This document shows positions 17,450-24,941 of a stretch of 42,413 nt of DNA, piece after piece. The stretch spans positions 1 to 42,413 of the forward strand of contig NZ_JAKEDS010000007.1 in the NCBI RefSeq assembly GCF_021462415.1, given 5' to 3'. Both the position numbers and the translations under genes were made by a program. Source of the DNA: Rhodohalobacter sp. 614A (GTDB lineage: Bacteria; Bacteroidota; Rhodothermia; Balneolales; Balneolaceae). Position 1 is the stretch's first letter, and each line of letters begins with the position of its first letter. The notes beneath the pieces were generated by a model. The model was not told the origin of the DNA. It ran no database searches and worked only from the letters and a program-made list of their open reading frames with translations.

Positions 17450-17709
17450 GAATACTGGACTAAAGAGAAAACCTGACATAGTCTGGTACACCTTTCCGTG
17501 TTCGATCCATAGATAGATAAAAATGCCCGCTTAGCTATCCCCGCCATGTAAATTGTAAGCACTGCTGTAAATTTTGTCCTGTTACTTTTGGACCGTTTTG
17601 CAAACCGTGCAACTTCTAAACCTATCAAGATCGAAGGAATGGATAGTTTTATTATTACTTATTGCAAGAACTTAGACAAATATTCCTTACAACATTATCG
17701 GATACAACT
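17450..17709. other. AT-rich junction before the secF remnant
   Basis: No gene is supported in this 260-base stretch. Any reverse-strand frame here runs back through the terminator and is not credible. It marks the change from the moderate-GC left part of the window to the AT-rich right part, and it directly precedes a broken gene, so it may be an old recombination junction. Confidence 0.4.
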
Positions 17710-18172
17710 ATGTATTTAATTGTTAATTCGATTCAAAAAATGGACATTTGCAGTAGCTGATATAGCCGCACCGGCTCATGATGTACTTATTACATTGGGG
17801 ATTGTTGTTTTACTTCAGGGAGTAGCATTTTTTTCTCGAAATAAACCAGCCAATGATTGCTGCATTTCTAACTATTGTAGGTTATTCAATCAATGACACA
17901 GTAGTGGTTTTTGATCGGATCAGAGAAAATATAAACAAATACAAAACTCATGACTACTTAACAAAAGCATTAATGAAACACTCAGCCGGACAACAATCAC
18001 ATCTCTTGCCACCATATTTGTTGTAACTGTTTTATTTATTTTTGGAGGCGAATCACTAAAGAGCTTTACTTTTTGCTTATTAGTTAGGCTAATTGTAGGT
18101 GCCTATAGTTCTATTTTTATTGCAACTAATATTGTGCTTGAACTCCATGAAAGATATTTTGCAAATGAATAA
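17710..18172 (+). pseudogene. secF: Decayed 3' half of secF (protein-export membrane protein)
   Basis: The sequence encodes the C-terminal membrane half of SecF, but in shifted frames. Frame one (about 17741-17840) reads [20 protein letters not shown], with the conserved HDVLITLG. Another frame (about 17840-17965) reads [20 protein letters not shown] then [11 protein letters not shown], the SecF signature. A return to the first frame (17969-18172) reads [20 protein letters not shown], then FIFGGESLKSF and LELHERYFANE before TAA. At least two compensating indels are needed, and probably another near 17725. The N-terminal half (first helix and periplasmic domain) is absent. Intact SecF assists preprotein export with SecD, so a working copy must lie elsewhere in the genome. 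Confidence 0.88.
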
Positions 18173-18193
18173 TAGTACTACATAAATATCATC

Positions 18194-19675
18194 ATGCTCT
18201 CAATATACTTGCTTGTAGGAGCTCTTCTTTTACTTTTGAGTATTTTTTCTAGTAAGCTTTCAACTCGATTTGGAATACCAGTATTATTAGTCTTTCTGGG
18301 TATTGGAATGATTGTAGGTTCAGATGGTCTAAACTGGATTTATTTTGATAACTATGAATTAGCTCAATACCTCGGTATTATTGCACTTATTTATATTTTG
18401 TTCTCGGGTGGTCTGGATACACGATGGAAAAAAATACAGCCAGTTATTATTCCAGGCATTTCTCTTTCAACTTTAGGTGTTTTAGTCAGTGCGTTAATTG
18501 TGGGAGTTTTCACAAGTTGGCTGCTGAATTTTGGTCTCCTTGAAGGTGTACTGGTAGGTGCTATTGTATCCTCAACTGATGCTGCTGCTGTGTTTTCAGT
18601 GCTTCGGTCAAAAGCTTTGGGCTTCAAATATCGTCTCAAGGAATTGATGGAATTTGAATCCGGCACTAACGATCCAATGGCTATATTCCTTGCCATTGGT
18701 ATTATCCAATTGCTGATTCTACCGGATTTCGGTTGGCTTGAAATGACCCTTTTATTTTTTCAGCAGATATCTGTTGGTTTGCTTGGAGGTTACATTTTTG
18801 GCAAACTTACTACCTGGATTATCAATAGCATCAATTTAGAATATGATGGTCTGTATCCGGTGTTAATGCTGGCTTTAGTTCCCTTGATTTATTCTGTTAT
18901 TGATTTAATGGGAGGAAGCGGATTTTTGGCTGTTTATATTGCGGGAATGGTGTTGGGAAACTCCAATTTTATTCATCAAAGAAGTTTAATTAACTTTTTC
19001 GACGGTCTGGGATGGTTAATGCAAATCACTATGTTTCTTACGCTTGGCTTACTAGTGTTTCCTACTCAAATAATGGCGATATCAGGAACAGGGTTGTTAG
19101 TTGCGTTAGTTTTAATACTTGTTGCCCGCCCAGTAAGTGTCTTTGTATCGCTGTTTTTCAGTCGTTTTAAGATGCGCTCAAAATTAATGATTTCATGGAC
19201 TGGATTACGTGGTGCAGTTCCCATTATCATGGCGACATTTCCCTTAGGAGCCAGTATGGAAAATGCCGAATTGATATTCAGTATAGTATTTTTTGTAGTG
19301 GTAACTTCTGTTCTTATTCAGGGGCCGTTTATCCCCCTGATTGCACGGTGGCTTCATGTTGATTCTCCCATTCTCCCTAAAACAAAATTTCCCATAGAGT
19401 TCGAACCATCCGTAGATACAAAAAGTGCACTCAAAGAAATTGTTGTTGATGAAAAGGATTCCATAATTGGGAAAAAAATCATTGATTTAGACTTCCCTAA
19501 CGATGCACTGATTGTAATCATTAACCGGGAAGGAAAGTTCTTAGTACCCCGGGGAACCACAGAGTTACAAGCAAATGATAAATTGCTTGTACTTTCTAAA
19601 AAAGATCAGTTTGACAAAATCAAGAGACTATTAAAATCTGATTTCGAAAATCAAACATCGGGAAATGCCGTCTAA
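18194..19675 (+). CDS. CPA1-type K+/H+ antiporter with C-terminal TrkA-C domain
   Basis: An inner-membrane cation/proton antiporter of 493 aa, probably exchanging K+ (or Na+) for H+. Residues 1-390 carry about twelve membrane helices with the CPA1 signatures LIYILFSGGLDTRW near residue 65, GAIVSSTDAAAVFSVLR near 120, FESGTNDPMAIFLAIG near 155 and the ion-site-like SWTGLRGAVPIIMA near 335. Residues about 405-485 form a TrkA-C regulatory domain (SIIGKKIIDLDFPNDALIVI, then LQANDKLLVLS), the arrangement of the NhaP2/CvrA subgroup. It starts 21 bases after the end of the secF remnant and is more AT-rich than the genes to its left. No terminator is evident after it. Confidence 0.9.
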   Translation: MLSIYLLVGALLLLLSIFSSKLSTRFGIPVLLVFLGIGMIVGSDGLNWIYFDNYELAQYLGIIALIYILFSGGLDTRWKKIQPVIIPGISLSTLGVLVSALIVGVFTSWLLNFGLLEGVLVGAIVSSTDAAAVFSVLRSKALGFKYRLKELMEFESGTNDPMAIFLAIGIIQLLILPDFGWLEMTLLFFQQISVGLLGGYIFGKLTTWIINSINLEYDGLYPVLMLALVPLIYSVIDLMGGSGFLAVYIAGMVLGNSNFIHQRSLINFFDGLGWLMQITMFLTLGLLVFPTQIMAISGTGLLVALVLILVARPVSVFVSLFFSRFKMRSKLMISWTGLRGAVPIIMATFPLGASMENAELIFSIVFFVVVTSVLIQGPFIPLIARWLHVDSPILPKTKFPIEFEPSVDTKSALKEIVVDEKDSIIGKKIIDLDFPNDALIVIINREGKFLVPRGTTELQANDKLLVLSKKDQFDKIKRLLKSDFENQTSGNAV

Positions 19676-19948
19676 CAACCGTATTAATGGCGGACGAAAA
19701 TATGGTTTTTGTTATGTTTCTTACCAATGTTTGTTCAAATATTTAACCTTTTAAAATCATAATCCGTGTGTCGGATATGCGGAGTGTCGATAATTTTGCT
19801 AAAAGTTTCGTCATAGGTACCCTCTTAAATGAGGATAAGTACGAATCAAATGTGAAAGTTATTGATTTATAAGAGGGGAGGGTTCCAAAAAGTCTAATAA
19901 TTTCACCTTATTCTCCCTAAAGGTTTTCCCATAATTTATTATATATAG
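19676..19948. other. Upstream region of the Argonaute locus with a long inverted repeat
   Basis: This non-coding stretch holds a perfect 8-base inverted repeat, CCCTCTTA at 19820-19827 and TAAGAGGG at 19870-19877, 42 bases apart. A TATATA-rich segment at about 19935-19947 is a possible -10 region for the gene at 19972. No gene is seen. Confidence 0.5.
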
Positions 19949-19966
19949 GTGTTCACAAGAGAACAC
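19949..19966. promoter_or_regulatory. Operator-like palindrome GTGTTC-N6-GAACAC
   Basis: A perfect 6+6 inverted repeat with a 6-base spacer (GTGTTCACAAGAGAACAC) ends five bases before the ATG at 19972. The same ten bases GTGTTCACAA recur at 21369 between the two Argonaute-locus genes, again paired with a GAACAC arm. It could be a binding site for the helix-turn-helix protein encoded immediately downstream; that link is inference. Confidence 0.55.
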
Positions 19967-19971
19967 GAGTT

Positions 19972-21306
19972 ATGAAACCTTCATTTTCAATGACAGATGG
20001 CTATCGGGAATTGTTGTTTGGGCAGTGGATGCCGCACATTCTGATTGAAGAGTATGAAGCGGAAAGGCTTCCTATTATTGATGAATTGTGGGACATACCA
20101 AGTACCCCTGCGTTATATCTGGAGGCGGATAAGATGCTATTGACCCGCTGGCAGGCTCTGGCGGCTTCGCAATCCGGGTTTTCATCTTGGCTGCCTTCAT
20201 TCTATCAAATGAATAACTCATCATTTGAGCCGTTTCACCCGATTTGCAGATTTTACAGGTCCGTTCTATGGTGTGAGAGCAGAATGATCATGCAGGTTTT
20301 GCATCAGTGGCAGGAACAGATGGAATTAACTATTCTAAAGTATGAGTTGGTGTCGCTTCAAAACCAACTGATCGATTATCTGCTGGAGTGCAAGAAGAGA
20401 ATTTCGGGTTCCATATCTAATCCGGATAAGATTATTGCTACCCTTTTCCGCTATCTGAACTCACTTGTCAAAGATTCCATTCTTATTCTTCTTGTGGAAA
20501 TTAATGAACGATTTGGACACCTTCTGGAAGAAAGAGAATTAGGGGTTGATGAGATATTTGTCAGGTATCTCGAAACACAGGTACCCTCAAGAAAGGGCTG
20601 GTTTTCTACTGTAGACAGAATTAAATGGTATTTAAAAGGTATTCAAGAGGATTCAGAAGCAGGGAAAAATATCACAGAATTACTCACTCAATTGAAGAAA
20701 GAACAAAGTCAGCAAGATCCATTGCATCAGGATCGCCTGTTGAATTCTCGGCACATTCTTGAAAACGCCTGGTTCTGTTGGAAAATCTTTTCAGAGCAAA
20801 AAGGGAGTGAGACATTATTGTATATATCAGAACCTGAAAAGCAGAAGGATTTGCTTTTAAAATGGAAGCAGACGCTATTGGGCCATTCAAAACCGGATGA
20901 GAAGAGTGAAAAAGAGCATCGGGAAATCTACAACACTATTTTGAGCTGTCTGACTGAGATTTTATACACCCTTGAAACGGAACGTGAACCATTTTCGGAA
21001 GCTGCTGAGATGGCCCTTTTGATTAAAGACCTCTTTTCTGAAGAGGCGACTCATACCGGAACTTCTCAAATTCCCGGAAAAAACTTCCCGCCAAATACTG
21101 AAGGTCACTGGCTGCTGGATCAATACATACCCTTATATCAGGTACAGGAGAAATTAAGCGTAACGCCCCGGACAATGAGAACCTATATCAGTGATTATAA
21201 CTTGGAGGTCATTGAAATTACAGCCAAGAGTAAGTGGGTTCATGCTGAAGACTTTGAAATGTTTATGGAGCAGTTTAAGAAAAAGAGTACGCATCGAAGA
21301 AATTGA
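19972..21306 (+). CDS. Unknown helical protein with C-terminal helix-turn-helix, partner of Argonaute
   Basis: I do not recognise this 444-aa protein. Residues 1-360 are predicted mostly alpha-helical with no signal peptide or membrane segment; a stretch rich in heptad-like leucines (about 110-150, WQEQMELTILKYELVSLQNQ) could be coiled coil. The last 75 residues (LDQYIPLYQVQEKLSVTPRT, then MRTYISDYNLEV and KWVHAEDFEMFMEQF) match the layout of MerR/excisionase-type helix-turn-helix domains. No nuclease, Sir2 or TIR motif of known Argonaute partners is visible. It lies 188 bases ahead of the Argonaute gene on the same strand, behind a palindrome that recurs between the two genes. It could be a regulator of the locus, or an effector or target-recognition subunit. 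Distant similarity to RteC-type regulators was considered but not supported. Confidence 0.75.
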   Translation: MKPSFSMTDGYRELLFGQWMPHILIEEYEAERLPIIDELWDIPSTPALYLEADKMLLTRWQALAASQSGFSSWLPSFYQMNNSSFEPFHPICRFYRSVLWCESRMIMQVLHQWQEQMELTILKYELVSLQNQLIDYLLECKKRISGSISNPDKIIATLFRYLNSLVKDSILILLVEINERFGHLLEERELGVDEIFVRYLETQVPSRKGWFSTVDRIKWYLKGIQEDSEAGKNITELLTQLKKEQSQQDPLHQDRLLNSRHILENAWFCWKIFSEQKGSETLLYISEPEKQKDLLLKWKQTLLGHSKPDEKSEKEHREIYNTILSCLTEILYTLETEREPFSEAAEMALLIKDLFSEEATHTGTSQIPGKNFPPNTEGHWLLDQYIPLYQVQEKLSVTPRTMRTYISDYNLEVIEITAKSKWVHAEDFEMFMEQFKKKSTHRRN

Positions 21307-21366
21307 TGAGTATAAATCCCTTTGGGAGAGGGGAAAGTCTCAATCGCTGTACGGGATTGGCCAGGG

Positions 21367-21403
21367 GTGTGTTCACAATAGTCCACTGAGATCACGAACA
21401 CAC
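21367..21403. promoter_or_regulatory. Second GTGTGTTC/GAACACAC inverted repeat
   Basis: GTGTGTTC (21367-21374) and GAACACAC (21396-21403) form a perfect 8-base inverted repeat with a 21-base spacer, 92 bases before the Argonaute start. It shares GTGTTCACAA with the palindrome at 19949. The wider spacing could suit two half-sites bound by a dimer, or an RNA hairpin. Confidence 0.5.
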
Positions 21404-21443
21404 TTCTTGTAAGGCTCATCCGTCTACGGCGATTCTCCTTTAT

Positions 21444-21466
21444 GTTTCTCCTCTCGCGAGAGAAAC
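21444..21466. promoter_or_regulatory. Palindrome before the Argonaute start
   Basis: GTTTCTC (21444-21450) pairs with GAGAAAC (21460-21466), and the interior holds the perfect 12-base palindrome CTCTCGCGAGAG (21451-21462, overlapping the right arm). It ends 28 bases before the ATG of the Argonaute gene and might be a regulator site or a leader hairpin. Confidence 0.45.
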
Positions 21467-21494
21467 TCAATACCCTAAAAATAACTACAGACCT

Positions 21495-23564
21495 ATGAAA
21501 TCAACAGACGTTACACTGAATGTAATTCCCCTAGAACTGGAAGAAAAGTCGAAGCGCTTTAGTTTTTTTGAGAGCAAACCGGATAACGGTACTACTTTTC
21601 CACTCACTCCGCAAGAGATGCCTGTAAATGTGGCTGATATGTACACCGAGCCTATTTATACAGATTTTACTGAAAACCTATTGGCCGATATGACGGTAAC
21701 CGTTAAGTATGAGTTAAGTCCGAGGTTTGCCAAACACTACTTAAACTATCGTATCTATCAATGGTTTGAGGATAAAGCGTACCTGAGAAAACGGAATTTT
21801 ATACAGAACAACGAATTCTATTTTAAAAGCGGAACCGATGAGAAAAACGATATCGCAGAGTTTGAACGCTACCGTATACGGGGGACGTATGGAAGACTGA
21901 CCGACGGCTTTGAGCTAACCATCATCTATTCAGGTACTATGAATGTCTGGTTGAAACCAATCTATGAATACCGGGGGGAATCGACCGATTTTTCAACGGT
22001 TGTGTATCAAAAAGAACTCTACAGGTATGAAAATTTGATGGAACAGACGGGAATCAACAGAAAAGAGGTATTTCCGGTTATAAATCGGGATGTGGCTGCT
22101 GCACTAAATTTACCGCGCCCTCCATGGAAAAAGATCAACAAACTGAAACGATATACGGAGAATATTGACCGCTTTTATAAAAAGTTTATCTGCGACGCCG
22201 ATTTTGTCGAACAGTTTAAACCTTCCCCAAACGGATTCCTCAAAGTAAATAATGACAGCCTCAACCGAATTCCGGTAGAAGCGTCAAACCTGCTTTTTGG
22301 CGAAGGAATTACAGATAAAAATCCTTATGAAGGACTGAAGAGTGGAGGGCCTTTCCAGCCGCCGCCGGTTTCTCATATCGAACTGTTTTTAATCGTTTCG
22401 GAAAAGGATGCAGGTACAGCCGGCAATCAATTGTATAAAATGATGCGTGACGGAACAGGCCACTTCGGCGGACTGAATTCGTTTGCCCGCATCCCCGTGA
22501 ATCACAGCGAACATCATATGACATTCTCGAATACTGACAATCCGCTGCCGGAGATACGTCAAAAACTTCAGCAGATGCACTGGAGAGAAAATGTACATTA
22601 TGGTGCTCTCTATATCAGTCCTATTCACAGAGATGATCCTGATCCAAAAAAGAACCAAGTCTATTACCGTTTAAAGGAGGAATTGTTGAAGTATGATATT
22701 ACCTCCCAGGTGGTTGATGTGGATTCAGTGACCAATCCGTCATTCGCCTATTATCTGCCCAATATTTCACTGGCGTTAATTGCTAAATTGGGAGGGATAC
22801 CGTGGACACTTGAGCGCAAGCAGAAAAATGAACTGGTGATTGGAGTCGGTGCATACAGCCCGCGGCGAAAGCAAAAGAAGTATCTTGGCAGTGCATTTTG
22901 TTTTTCCAATAATGGAGATTTCCGGAGTTTTGATTCTTTTACAGCCGACGACCACCTGATGCTGGCCGGATCATTTCAAAAGGCGATTAAACAATTCAAA
23001 GAGGAGAATGAAGGGGTTGAACGGCTTGTGATTCATTTTTATAAGCGTATGAACCGCGAGGAAGCAAGGATGATTAAGCGGTCGCTGAAAGAGCTGGGTC
23101 TGGATATCCCAATTGTAATTATCACAATTCGAAAAACAGCATCGCAAGACCTTGTACTGAGCGATCGTTCTGTTACTCATAATCTTCCGCTTAGCGGAAC
23201 CTGGATGAAAAGCGGTCCCGGCCAATATTTGCTGTGCAATAATACACGTTTCGATTTGCCGGATGATTCCCTCAAATCGTTCCCATTTCCGATTAAGGTG
23301 TATATCGATATAGCGGGAAATCCCGATGGAGGCGACGGTCAGGAATCCTATCGAGAGTGGAGAAACCGGCACCTGAATGACAATGAATGGGTGGAAGAGC
23401 TATTGACACAGGTATACCAGTTCAGCCGCCTGAATTGGCAAACGATACGTGTAAAAGCATTGCCGGTTACCGTTCGGTATCCCGAAATGGTTGCGCGGAA
23501 GTTTCCTTTTTTTGAAGGTGAGGCCATACCAGAGTTTGGAAAGCGAAATTTTTGGTTTTTGTGA
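21495..23564 (+). CDS. Prokaryotic Argonaute, long form, predicted catalytically inactive
   Basis: A 689-aa Argonaute that presumably uses a short nucleic-acid guide to find complementary targets. The N-terminal 300 residues fit N, linker and reduced PAZ-like regions. KNPYEGLKSGGPF near 280 is the usual linker into the MID domain (about 295-440). The MID pocket pattern for a guide 5' phosphate is kept: Tyr391/Lys394 (YYRLKEELL), Gln405 and Lys431 (AKLGGIPW). The PIWI domain (about 445-689) appears to have lost its catalytic acids: IGVG (450-452) replaces the usual IGxD, and HFYK (514-517) replaces the HxDG-type site. ALPVTVRYPEMVA (655-667) is typical of inactive or short Argonautes. So it should bind, not cut, and rely on a partner. 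The start follows a 188-base gap from the HTH-protein gene. Confidence 0.9.
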   Translation: MKSTDVTLNVIPLELEEKSKRFSFFESKPDNGTTFPLTPQEMPVNVADMYTEPIYTDFTENLLADMTVTVKYELSPRFAKHYLNYRIYQWFEDKAYLRKRNFIQNNEFYFKSGTDEKNDIAEFERYRIRGTYGRLTDGFELTIIYSGTMNVWLKPIYEYRGESTDFSTVVYQKELYRYENLMEQTGINRKEVFPVINRDVAAALNLPRPPWKKINKLKRYTENIDRFYKKFICDADFVEQFKPSPNGFLKVNNDSLNRIPVEASNLLFGEGITDKNPYEGLKSGGPFQPPPVSHIELFLIVSEKDAGTAGNQLYKMMRDGTGHFGGLNSFARIPVNHSEHHMTFSNTDNPLPEIRQKLQQMHWRENVHYGALYISPIHRDDPDPKKNQVYYRLKEELLKYDITSQVVDVDSVTNPSFAYYLPNISLALIAKLGGIPWTLERKQKNELVIGVGAYSPRRKQKKYLGSAFCFSNNGDFRSFDSFTADDHLMLAGSFQKAIKQFKEENEGVERLVIHFYKRMNREEARMIKRSLKELGLDIPIVIITIRKTASQDLVLSDRSVTHNLPLSGTWMKSGPGQYLLCNNTRFDLPDDSLKSFPFPIKVYIDIAGNPDGGDGQESYREWRNRHLNDNEWVEELLTQVYQFSRLNWQTIRVKALPVTVRYPEMVARKFPFFEGEAIPEFGKRNFWFL

Positions 23565-24217
23565 CCCCCGGTCTATTTCCAATGGCTCGGGAAAACATCG
23601 GTGCCACAAGGGGGGGAAGGAGCTTTTAAAATTTCCTTTTCGTGAGGAGATTTCCATATATTTTTTGTTTTTTTGCAATGAAGCTTTGTTATACGGCTCT
23701 GGAGGGAACAGAAGTTTACGACTAATAATCGACCTCGCGAACATACCTCTTCTGATCGCTTAGCAGCCGTTTATCTTTTTCTTATGTACAAAAAAAGAAA
23801 TTATTACTGTTTTTATACAACGGTTGTATATTAAGTTTTCAAGGCTTAGGTAGTGTAAATCTTGAACGACCGCAAAGAATAATATAAATTTCTGAAAGTG
23901 GCAGCTAATTTGAGCAGTTTTTAGTTGAGATAAAACCAAGTAACAAAGTATTTACATGTCTTCAAATGATCAATACTGTTTTGGTTATTGAGTTATACAA
24001 ATTTTTGAAGAAGCGGCTAAGGTAGAAGTTCAAGTTTTGAGTGTAGAAAATGACCTAATAACGAGAGTTGAATATGATTATTAGGCGTAGGATTTTATAA
24101 TACTACCTTAATAATTTGTTTTCATATTTGTCCCATTTTATAGCACTGAAAAGATTTTTAATCATAATTTTTTTTAAAATTTTAATCATATTATAAGCTC
24201 AATTAGATTCTGAGTTG
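23565..24217. other. 650-base AT-rich gap after the Argonaute gene
   Basis: No intact gene is present. Two short frames at about 23910-24085 are weakly protein-like (FEQFLVEIKPSNKVF in one, EEAAKVEVQVLSVENDLITR in another), which may be debris of a decayed gene. A perfect inverted repeat, TATACAA-CGG-TTGTATA, stands at 23814-23830. The last 100 bases are extremely AT-rich and probably hold the promoter of the sigma-factor gene. Confidence 0.45.
23814..23830. repeat. Perfect 7+7 palindrome in the gap
   Basis: TATACAA and TTGTATA flank CGG. The arms are perfectly complementary and could be a regulator site or simply a small hairpin. No gene starts within 380 bases on the + strand. Confidence 0.4.
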
Positions 24218-24742
24218 ATGACACAAAAAGAATTTGAACACCTATATGATTCTTATGTAACCTCGGTTGCCCGTTTTCTTTCCCACTATACCAAGAAAAC
24301 GGATCAGCTTGAAGATTGGGTTCAAATTGTTTTTTTTAAACTTTGGAAGTATCGAGAGAGCGTAGATGTCGACGGAGAGTATTTAAAAACCTATCTACTT
24401 AAAATTGCCAGGAATGTAGCCTTGACACAATTGTCTAAAGAGAAACAAGAAATAGTAGAGTATAAGGCAGACATGAATGAAATTCCAAAGTCTGAAGAAG
24501 TTGAAGAGTGGTATACTCATGCTGGTGAAGAGCAAAAGCCTGGTATTTTTATGGAAAAGTATAATGATGTATTTGATAAAATTCCCCCCCGGGCACAGGA
24601 AGTGTACCAATTAAGTCGTGAAGAGGGACTAACCTATCAAGAAATTGCCGAAACTCTTCAAATATCTCCGAAAACAGTCGAAGTACACATTAGTAAAGCT
24701 CTACATGTGCTCAGAAAGGAATTGGAAGAATTTCAGGGATAA
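24218..24742 (+). CDS. ECF-family RNA polymerase sigma factor
   Basis: A sigma-70 family, extracytoplasmic-function sigma factor of 174 aa. Region 2 is in the first 75 residues (YDSYVTSVARFLSHY, DWVQIVFFKLWKYRESV, YLLKIARNVAL). Region 4 is at the C-terminus (VYQLSREEGLTYQEIAETLQ, then ISPKTVEVHISKAL). The open frame begins at a TTG (24215), but the ATG one codon later is preferred. It is followed by a FecR anti-sigma gene and an STN-containing SusC, the standard trans-envelope signalling set: a ligand on SusC is sensed by FecR, which frees this factor to transcribe the locus. The 650-base AT-rich upstream gap likely holds its promoter. Confidence 0.93.
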   Translation: MTQKEFEHLYDSYVTSVARFLSHYTKKTDQLEDWVQIVFFKLWKYRESVDVDGEYLKTYLLKIARNVALTQLSKEKQEIVEYKADMNEIPKSEEVEEWYTHAGEEQKPGIFMEKYNDVFDKIPPRAQEVYQLSREEGLTYQEIAETLQISPKTVEVHISKALHVLRKELEEFQG

Positions 24743-24941
24743 ATCGCTTCTTTTGGCCATAGACTATTTGTTTATCGTTAATTGCCTCCCTAAGGTTGTA
24801 GATACCTGTGGCATTCGTTATAAGCTTTTCTCTTTATTACTGCCTATTACAAACAGATGGAAACCAGCTTAAATCTTGTCAAAGTAAGTTTTTTAAAAAA
24901 AAACTAAGGGTATCCAAAAAAGTCCGGGTATATAAGAGTAG
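24743..24941. other. Spacer between sigma factor and FecR genes
   Basis: No gene is seen in these 199 bases. They end in a purine-rich leader with repeated GGGTAT (24908 and 24928). Such spacers are usual between ECF sigma and FecR genes in Bacteroidota. Confidence 0.4.

Noticed and set aside
17401-17628. A 75-codon minus-strand frame over the region after the DUF6266-like gene
   Set aside because: It reads back through the intrinsic terminator at 17418-17449 and shows no recognised family.
23491-23763. A 90-codon frame overlapping the end of the Argonaute gene
   Set aside because: It is mostly the Argonaute 3' end in another frame, with phenylalanine-rich, non-protein-like composition after it.
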